From assembly GCA_910577155.1 (NCBI GenBank), contig CAJTMS010000044.1:1-18633 (forward strand): 18,633 nucleotides of DNA. The letters are read 5' to 3'. Source of the stretch: an uncultured Mailhella sp. Its GTDB lineage: Bacteria > Desulfobacterota > Desulfovibrionia > Desulfovibrionales > Desulfovibrionaceae. Below are positions 13,617 to 18,633 of the stretch, in pieces. Every line of letters starts with the position of its first letter. The stretch's first letter is position 1. Below the pieces are notes generated by a model that had not been told where the DNA came from, ran no database searches, and worked only from the letters and a program-made list of their open reading frames with translations. The position numbers were made by a program, and so were the translations under genes.

Positions 13617-15165
13617 AAAAGATACCATTGCTGCCATTGCTACCGGCGCTTCCGCAGGCGGGCTTGGAGTTATCAGAATTTCCGGACAGCGGGCAAAAGA
13701 AATTTTATTGGCTGTTTTTCGTCCGAAAAAAAGGGCAAATTTTAGGCTTATGCCCCGCTATATGCATTATGGTTCCTTTTGTATGCAGCAAAGTGGGCAG
13801 GAGCAAATTTTAGACGAAATTCTGGCTGTTTATTTCCCTGCTCCCCATTCCTACACAGGGGAAGATGTTGCAGAAATCCATGCCCACGGCAGTACTATTT
13901 TACTGCATACCATGCTTGACTATATTTTTTCCCTCGGTTTACGGCAGGCTGAAGCGGGAGAATTTACCAAACGGGCTTTTTTAAACGGGCGTATTGACTT
14001 ATCTCAGGCAGAAGCCGTTGCCGAAATTATTTCTGCTCCCAGCGTGGAGGGTTTACGCCTAGCCTCTGCGAAACTCCACGGGCAATTAGGAAAGCGTATA
14101 GAGGAACTGCGCACACAAATTGAATATATACGCCGCCGTCTTTGCCTTGCCATTGATTTTCCTGAGGAAGAGGGCGAGTGCCTGCCCCATGAGGAATTTC
14201 ACAGTCTTGTCAGTGCATTGCAGCAAGATATCCAAGCCTTGATTAATGCCTATGAACGGGCAAAACCGTGGCAGGAAGGAGCTTTGGTTGTCCTTGCAGG
14301 ACAAGTCAATGCAGGAAAATCCAGTCTCATGAATGCCCTTTTAGGCAGAGAACGTGCCATAGTCACCGATGAAGCGGGCACAACCCGTGATTATTTAGAA
14401 GAAGCAAGCTCTTTCAAAGGCTTGCCCATTCGCTTGACTGACACGGCGGGACTTCGTGAAATTGCTTGGATTATGGAGCATTATCCAAACTCAAGCGTTT
14501 ATTTTGACGAAAAACGGGCAAAAGAAATAAAGGAAATTCTTGCCGGTATAAAAACACATACGCTTTTCGGGCAAAATACCCCTATCAATCCCATAGAAGC
14601 AGAGGGAATTTGCCGAAGCCTCGCACTCATTGAACAGGCGGATATTGTTTTGCTTGTTTTCGACGGCAATGCCATTTTAAAAAAATGCGGCAAAAATACG
14701 AACGCCATTTTTGAACACATGCAGGCAGAACTTTCTTTGCTTCCTGAACATGTCAAAAAACTTTGTATTTGGAATAAAGCGGATATAGCCCCCCTTGCCA
14801 AAGAACAGGCAGCAGCCCTTGAAGACAAAACACAATGCCCTGTGCTTTGTCTTTCCGCCCGCCAAAAACAGCAAGGCGAATATTTCCACCACAGTATTGA
14901 TGCGTTAGCCCAAAAAGCATACTCCATGCTTATAGTCAGCAGCGGCGGACAAAATGAAATTGCCCCTAACCGCAGACAGGCAAAACTTCTCCGGCAGGCC
15001 TATGATGAACTTGCCGTTCTGCAGACGGAAATTAACATACTGCCTCCTGATATTACGGCTATCCGTCTTGAAAGTGCTGCCCGTTTTCTTGCCGATATTA
15101 CCGGCTTATGTAATGTTGACGAAACATTTAATGCCATTTTTGAGGAATTTTGCATTGGCAAATAA
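13606..15165 (+). CDS. mnmE: tRNA uridine-5-carboxymethylaminomethyl GTPase MnmE, with insertion near switch II
   Basis: 519 aa. With MnmG it makes (c)mnm5 modification at wobble U34. Seen: the N-terminal folate-binding domain (DTIAAIATGASAGGLGVIRISG, 6-27), TGEDVAEIHAHGS (84-96), helical-domain motif FTKRAFLNGRIDLSQAEA (120-137), G domain with GQVNAGKSS (232-240), TT-RD (259-262), DTAGLRE (279-285), NKAD (390-393), and C-terminal FCIGK with the family cysteine (Cys516). Between DTAGLRE and IEAEG (330-334; Glu331 aligns with the catalytic Glu282 of E. coli) are 45 residues instead of about 5, an insertion of about 40. No strong ribosome-binding site lies before the paired ATGs (13606, 13609); translation is probably coupled to the thioesterase gene. 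Confidence 0.96.
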   Translation: MMDKKDTIAAIATGASAGGLGVIRISGQRAKEILLAVFRPKKRANFRLMPRYMHYGSFCMQQSGQEQILDEILAVYFPAPHSYTGEDVAEIHAHGSTILLHTMLDYIFSLGLRQAEAGEFTKRAFLNGRIDLSQAEAVAEIISAPSVEGLRLASAKLHGQLGKRIEELRTQIEYIRRRLCLAIDFPEEEGECLPHEEFHSLVSALQQDIQALINAYERAKPWQEGALVVLAGQVNAGKSSLMNALLGRERAIVTDEAGTTRDYLEEASSFKGLPIRLTDTAGLREIAWIMEHYPNSSVYFDEKRAKEIKEILAGIKTHTLFGQNTPINPIEAEGICRSLALIEQADIVLLVFDGNAILKKCGKNTNAIFEHMQAELSLLPEHVKKLCIWNKADIAPLAKEQAAALEDKTQCPVLCLSARQKQQGEYFHHSIDALAQKAYSMLIVSSGGQNEIAPNRRQAKLLRQAYDELAVLQTEINILPPDITAIRLESAARFLADITGLCNVDETFNAIFEEFCIGK

Positions 15166-15236
15166 ATTACAGCAAATGCTTTCGGCTAAGAAAAAAATTT
15201 TTTCTGCAAAATAACTAATGCATTAATAAAAAAAAT

Positions 15237-15295
15237 ACGGTATACACATTTTGATATTGCCAAAATATCATTCATGATTATTTTTTTAATACCGT
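15237..15295. repeat. Nested inverted repeats in the mnmE-yajC intergenic region
   Basis: The 157-nt gap 15166-15322 is AT-rich and has no gene. Outer arms ACGGTAT (15237-15243) and ATACCGT (15289-15295) enclose an inner hairpin TGATATT (15252-15258) / AATATCA (15264-15270), followed by seven Ts at 15281-15287. It may be a weak terminator for mnmE, a cruciform or an operator for yajC-secDF. No convincing promoter with both boxes was found, although TTGATA at 15251 could serve as a -35. Confidence 0.4.
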
Positions 15296-15322
15296 TTGGT
15301 AAATTCTTTTTTGGAGGCTTCA

Positions 15323-15676
15323 ATGCTTACCTCTATTGCGTATGCTGCAGCCGGAAATCCGGGTGCTGCCGGTGACACTGGCGGAATTTTTGCGTCCTTT
15401 GTGCCACTTATTCTTATGTTTGTTGTGTTCTATTTCTTATTAATCCGTCCACAACAAAAAAGAGCAAAACAACACAGAGAAATGTTAAACGCACTGAAAA
15501 AAGGTGATTATATTATTACCTCCGGTGGGTTACTTGGTCGTATTGTTGACATTGACGGCGATATTTTCACCATTGACCTTGGTGACACAAAAGTCCGTAC
15601 TCCCCGTTCCTATGTAAGCGGAACATACGACCCTAAAAATTTGGATACAGTCGCTAACGAAAATCCAGAAAAATAA
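15323..15676 (+). CDS. yajC: Preprotein translocase accessory subunit YajC
   Basis: 117 aa. A single membrane helix (about 22-41, FVPLILMFVVFYFLLIRP) is followed by the family motif IRPQQKR (41-47), then a short cytoplasmic SH3-like domain (GDYIITSGGLLGRI). The open frame extends to a TTG at 15296, but ATG 15323 has GGAGG with a 5-nt spacer. The N-terminal stretch before the helix is small-residue-rich (AYAAAGNPGAAGDTGG). YajC associates with SecDF at the SecYEG translocon; secD and secF follow directly. Confidence 0.95.
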   Translation: MLTSIAYAAAGNPGAAGDTGGIFASFVPLILMFVVFYFLLIRPQQKRAKQHREMLNALKKGDYIITSGGLLGRIVDIDGDIFTIDLGDTKVRTPRSYVSGTYDPKNLDTVANENPEK

Positions 15677-15685
15677 TACAAATGT

Positions 15686-15713
15686 ACCTCTCCTTATACA
15701 GGGGAGGTTTCTT
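15686..15713 (+). terminator. Hairpin between yajC and secD (possible partial terminator)
   Basis: ACCTCTCC (15686-15693) pairs with GGGGAGGT (15701-15708), eight pairs including one U-G wobble, 7-nt loop, followed by only a short U-rich run. It is more likely to adjust secD expression or mRNA stability than to stop the operon. Confidence 0.4.
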
Positions 15714-15748
15714 TGTAGCAAAAACCAAAATTCTATTTGGGAAATTTC

Positions 15749-17329
15749 ATGAAATCAATAACCTTTCGTCTTATCCTGTCCATTCTTGTTTTATTGGCAG
15801 GCTTATATTATGCTTTACCCAATATTCCTGCTATTGGAAACAGTATTTTTAGTGATATACTCCCTACACAGCGAATTAATTTAGGACTTGATCTCAAAGG
15901 GGGAATGAACCTGACCCTTGGTGTTGATGTGGAAAAAGCGCTTGAAAGCACACTTTCCATCACAGGACAAGGAGTTCGTGAACGTGTGATTTCTGACGGG
16001 TTAAATATTTTGCGTCCGCGTATTACTGAAGGACAGCTGGAAATCATTGTTCCAAAAGCTGATTCAGCAACAGCCGTCAAACAGACTATCCAAAAATGGT
16101 ACCCCAATTTACAGCTTGAATCCGAAACAGTGTATAATGCCGGTTCCTCTGAGGGGCTGAGCTTAAAATATGTTCTGAACGACATGGCAAGAAAAGAAGC
16201 CGAAAACCTTACCCTTGACCAGGTTGTCCGCACCGTTCGCAACCGTATTGACCAATTTGGAGTGGCAGAACCTGATATCCGCAAACAATCCAATAATCAG
16301 GTACAAGTACAGTTACCGGGACTTACGGACACAAGCCGCGCTATCCAAATTGTCGGTCAAACTGCACACCTTGAATTTCGGCTTGTTCGTGACGATGTGA
16401 ACGCCAACAGCATGGTACTGCCTGCGGGCACAAGCCGTTTTCCCATGCTGGACAGAAAAACAGGACATTCTACCATTATCCTTGATAACGAAGTCTTGTT
16501 AACCGGTGCAGATATTGCCAATGCCCGTCCTGCTTTTGATCAGTACGGCTCTTCCTATGTTTCTTTGAAATTCAGCCCTCAGGGCGCAATTGCCTTTGAA
16601 AAAATAACCGGCGAAAATATCAAAAAACGCCTTGCTATTGTGCTTGACGGCGAAGTTTATTCCGCCCCTGTTATCCAAGACAGAATTGCCGGCGGTGAAG
16701 CAAGTATCAGCGGTGATTTTACCACGGAAGAAGCCAATGACTTAGCCGTTGTTTTACGAGCCGGTTCCCTTCCTGCTCCGGTCAATATTTTGGAAGAAAG
16801 AACAGTGGGTCCTTCTCTTGGACAAGAATCCATTACGAGCGGTATCACGGCTTCCTTAGTCGGTGCCTTGCTGGTGCTTGGCATGATGCCCTTATTCTAT
16901 GGTTTTTCAGGGCTTGTTGCGGACGTTCTTCTTTGCGGAACACTGACCCTTTTATTTGCAGGGCTTTCCATGTTTGGTGCAACACTGACCCTGCCCGGTA
17001 TTGCGGGGGTTGTTCTGACTATTGGTATGGCTGTTGACGCAAACGTGCTGATTTTTGAACGCATACGCGAAGAATTACGGCTCGGCATGAGTTCAGCCGA
17101 AGCTATTTATGCCGGCTTTAACCGTGCAAGTATTTCCATCATTGACTCAAACCTGACAACCATTATTGCCGCCATTATCCTCTATCAATTTGGTACGGGA
17201 CCAATCCGCGGCTTTGCGATTACTCTGAGCCTCGGTATTGTTGCTTCCATGTTTACTTCTGTTTTTGTCTGCCGTGCCTTCTATGAATGGTGGTCAAGCA
17301 AAAATCCTGACAAAACCTTGAGCGTTTAG
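15749..17329 (+). CDS. secD: Protein translocase subunit SecD
   Basis: 527 codons including stop (526 aa) from ATG 15749; a TTG at 15737 is the longest frame, but GGGA lies 7 nt before the ATG and MKSITFRLIL is the better N-terminus. Inner-membrane RND-like protein that uses the proton gradient to pull substrates through SecYEG. It has TM1 at about 6-24, the D1 motif LGLDLKGGMNLTLGVD, the P1 periplasmic region with RNRIDQFGVAEPDI, and a C-terminal five-helix bundle with GLGQESI, GMAVDANVLIFERIREE and SIIDSNLTTIIAA, which includes the conserved proton-path Asp. secF begins 9 nt downstream. Confidence 0.97.
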   Translation: MKSITFRLILSILVLLAGLYYALPNIPAIGNSIFSDILPTQRINLGLDLKGGMNLTLGVDVEKALESTLSITGQGVRERVISDGLNILRPRITEGQLEIIVPKADSATAVKQTIQKWYPNLQLESETVYNAGSSEGLSLKYVLNDMARKEAENLTLDQVVRTVRNRIDQFGVAEPDIRKQSNNQVQVQLPGLTDTSRAIQIVGQTAHLEFRLVRDDVNANSMVLPAGTSRFPMLDRKTGHSTIILDNEVLLTGADIANARPAFDQYGSSYVSLKFSPQGAIAFEKITGENIKKRLAIVLDGEVYSAPVIQDRIAGGEASISGDFTTEEANDLAVVLRAGSLPAPVNILEERTVGPSLGQESITSGITASLVGALLVLGMMPLFYGFSGLVADVLLCGTLTLLFAGLSMFGATLTLPGIAGVVLTIGMAVDANVLIFERIREELRLGMSSAEAIYAGFNRASISIIDSNLTTIIAAIILYQFGTGPIRGFAITLSLGIVASMFTSVFVCRAFYEWWSSKNPDKTLSV

Positions 17330-17338
17330 GAGAAGTAT

Positions 17339-18472
17339 ATGCCTATTCAACTTATTAAAGATTCTGTGAATATTGACTTTGTCGGCTATCGAAAAATTGC
17401 CTATACGCTTACCTCTCTGCTTATCATCATTGGCTTTCTTGCCATTATTATGAATAAAGGCTTGAACTACGGCGTTGACTTCGCCGGCGGCGTTATGGTG
17501 CAAATCGAATTCAAAAACGAAGTCAGCGATGAAGAAGTAAAGGGGGCACTCAAAGATATTGAAATGCCCGGGCTTATCGTCCAAAAAATTGGTGAAGACA
17601 ACCATCATTATCTCCTGCGTTTCAGCGCCTCTGAAAGCGGACATAAAAACCTCAGACAGGATTTAAATAAAGCCCTGCAGGAAAGTTTCCAAGGTAATGA
17701 GGTAGAAATTACCCGTCTTGAAATGGTTGGTCCGAAGGTTGGCTCCGAACTGCGGGACATGGCAGTGGAAGCAGTTTTCTATTCTATCTTGCTGATTACC
17801 GTTTACATTTCCGGTCGTTTTGAGCACAACTGGTTTACAGCAGCAGGAATTGCCGTGCTTTTATGGGGAATTATCTTTATTTTAGATTTTCTCTCCTCCC
17901 AGTTTGGCATTGTGCTTTTCAACAAAATATACGCCATTTGTTTTGCTCTGGTCGTCACGCTTATTTTGGCTTGGAAAGTAAAGCTCAATTATTCTCTGGG
18001 GACGCTGCTTTCCCTTATCCATGACGTTTTTATCACTCTTGGTTTGCTGACTTTGTTCGGCAAAGAAATTGACCTCAATGTTATTGCTGCCCTGCTGACC
18101 CTTGTGGGCTACTCTTTGAACGATACCATTGTTATTTACGATCGTATCCGCGAAAATATTGCCAAAGTTGCAAAACAAAGTGTAAAACCGACTATTGGCG
18201 AGGTTATCAATATGAGTGCTAACCAAACCCTATCTCGTACGTTAATGACCTCTTTTACCACCCTTGCAGCTTGTTTAAGCCTGTATATTTTAGGCGGCAG
18301 TGTTATCAATGACTTTGCTCTGACCATGCTTATCGGCATTATTGTCGGTTCCTATTCTTCTATCTTTGTTGCCAGCCCCATTCTTATGGCTTTTGGTGAT
18401 ATCGATCTCTATATCAATCAGCAAAAGAAAGAAGAAGATTTTGAAAAGCCCGGTGCCCACGGCGTTGTCTAA
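17339..18472 (+). CDS. secF: Protein translocase subunit SecF, with an extra two-helix segment
   Basis: 377 aa, longer than the roughly 310-323 aa usual for SecF. TM1 (about 19-37), LNYGVDFAGGVMV (42-54), P4 periplasmic region ending VGPKVGSELRDMAV (130-143), TM2 with VYISGRFE (155-162). Normal SecF would pass straight from this motif to the next helix (matched here at LNYSLGTLLSLIHDV, 216-230); instead about 50 residues (164-213) with two hydrophobic stretches intervene. The remainder is standard: ALLTLVGYSLNDTIVIYDRIREN (251-273) with the conserved Asn-Asp, SRTLMTS, and a charged C-terminus. AGGAGAAG precedes ATG 17339. It closes the yajC-secD-secF unit and is followed by a strong terminator. 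Confidence 0.95.
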   Translation: MPIQLIKDSVNIDFVGYRKIAYTLTSLLIIIGFLAIIMNKGLNYGVDFAGGVMVQIEFKNEVSDEEVKGALKDIEMPGLIVQKIGEDNHHYLLRFSASESGHKNLRQDLNKALQESFQGNEVEITRLEMVGPKVGSELRDMAVEAVFYSILLITVYISGRFEHNWFTAAGIAVLLWGIIFILDFLSSQFGIVLFNKIYAICFALVVTLILAWKVKLNYSLGTLLSLIHDVFITLGLLTLFGKEIDLNVIAALLTLVGYSLNDTIVIYDRIRENIAKVAKQSVKPTIGEVINMSANQTLSRTLMTSFTTLAACLSLYILGGSVINDFALTMLIGIIVGSYSSIFVASPILMAFGDIDLYINQQKKEEDFEKPGAHGVV

Positions 18473-18497
18473 CAAAACAAAAATATCCTTATAGAAG

Positions 18498-18530
18498 AAA
18501 AGCCTTGGCAAATGCCAAGGCTTTTATATT
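18498..18530 (+). terminator. Intrinsic terminator of the yajC-secD-secF operon
   Basis: A perfect 12-bp stem AAAAGCCTTGGC (18498-18509) / GCCAAGGCTTTT (18514-18525) with an AAAT loop is followed by a T-rich tail, 26 nt after the secF stop. Confidence 0.92.
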
Positions 18531-18633
18531 TTAACGCGTTGTTGCAAAAAGCGGTGGATAAATAAATTTTGTTTTGTTTTAGAGCATTTCCTTGTAACAT
18601 TAAGAATAATACCCACAAGATTTAAACCAGTTT
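18531..18633. other. Right-end intergenic sequence
   Basis: The last 103 nt hold no ORF, RNA or convincing promoter that I can recognise. They are AT-rich and probably lead into the next gene beyond the window. Confidence 0.5.

Noticed and set aside
14499..14927. Minus-strand ORF of 142 codons inside mnmE
   Set aside because: Shadow of the coding strand; Ser/Cys-rich composition typical of antisense reading. Its overlap with part of the MnmE insertion is coincidental.
15189..15204. A7T6 tract after mnmE as a terminator
   Set aside because: Self-complementary but with no GC stem and no following U-tract.
15296..15322. Nine-codon extension of YajC from TTG
   Set aside because: GGAGG precedes ATG 15323, and the extension overlaps the inverted repeat.
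15737..15748. Four-codon extension of SecD from TTG
   Set aside because: The GGGA site and family alignment favour ATG 15749.

Overview
This is a chromosomal housekeeping stretch from a Gram-negative bacterium. I infer a Desulfovibrio/Lawsonia/Bilophila-type member of the Desulfobacterota. The grounds are family content (YedF selenium/sulfur protein, TauE/SafE permease, an M99 peptidoglycan carboxypeptidase, a near-consensus sigma-54 promoter), SecDF and RecR sequence style, and moderately AT-rich base composition. No 16S or other decisive taxonomic marker is present. I see no tRNA, rRNA, CRISPR array, insertion sequence, phage gene or toxin/defence locus.

Layout: a TauE/SafE permease (26-787, +) converges on a long minus-strand block that runs from 10960 down to 850, and the two share a strong bidirectional terminator (787-832). 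In transcription order the minus block is uspA (own promoter and terminator); a fused hisC-cmk, sfsA, an M99 (Csd4-like) carboxypeptidase, recR and an LtaS/MdoB-like sulfatase-fold membrane enzyme (closely spaced, ending in a terminator at 3521-3546); then der (EngA) and yedF. The 337-nt divergent region 10961-11297 carries the uspA promoter on one strand. On the other it has a sigma-54 promoter abutted by an 18-bp perfect palindrome, followed by a terminator-like leader hairpin and an unrecognised 173-aa protein with its own terminator. The plus strand continues with tgt, a PaaI-like thioesterase and mnmE (overlapping), then yajC-secD-secF, closed by a strong terminator at 18498-18530.

Functional themes are tRNA modification (Tgt, MnmE), ribosome assembly (Der), protein export (YajC-SecD-SecF), recombination repair (RecR), envelope building (M99 peptidase, sulfatase-fold enzyme) and amino-acid/nucleotide metabolism (HisC-Cmk).

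Unusual points: (1) the sigma-54/palindrome/leader-hairpin control region in front of an orphan protein; (2) an in-frame HisC-Cmk fusion with a leftover Shine-Dalgarno-like sequence at the seam; (3) a roughly 40-residue insertion next to the catalytic switch II of MnmE; (4) a roughly 50-residue, two-helix insertion in SecF; (5) a tiny ORF that may couple translation of the M99 gene to sfsA; (6) an unusually long linker and basic tail in Der. Several gene starts were moved inward from the longest ORF because a clear ribosome-binding site and family alignment favour a downstream ATG or GTG.
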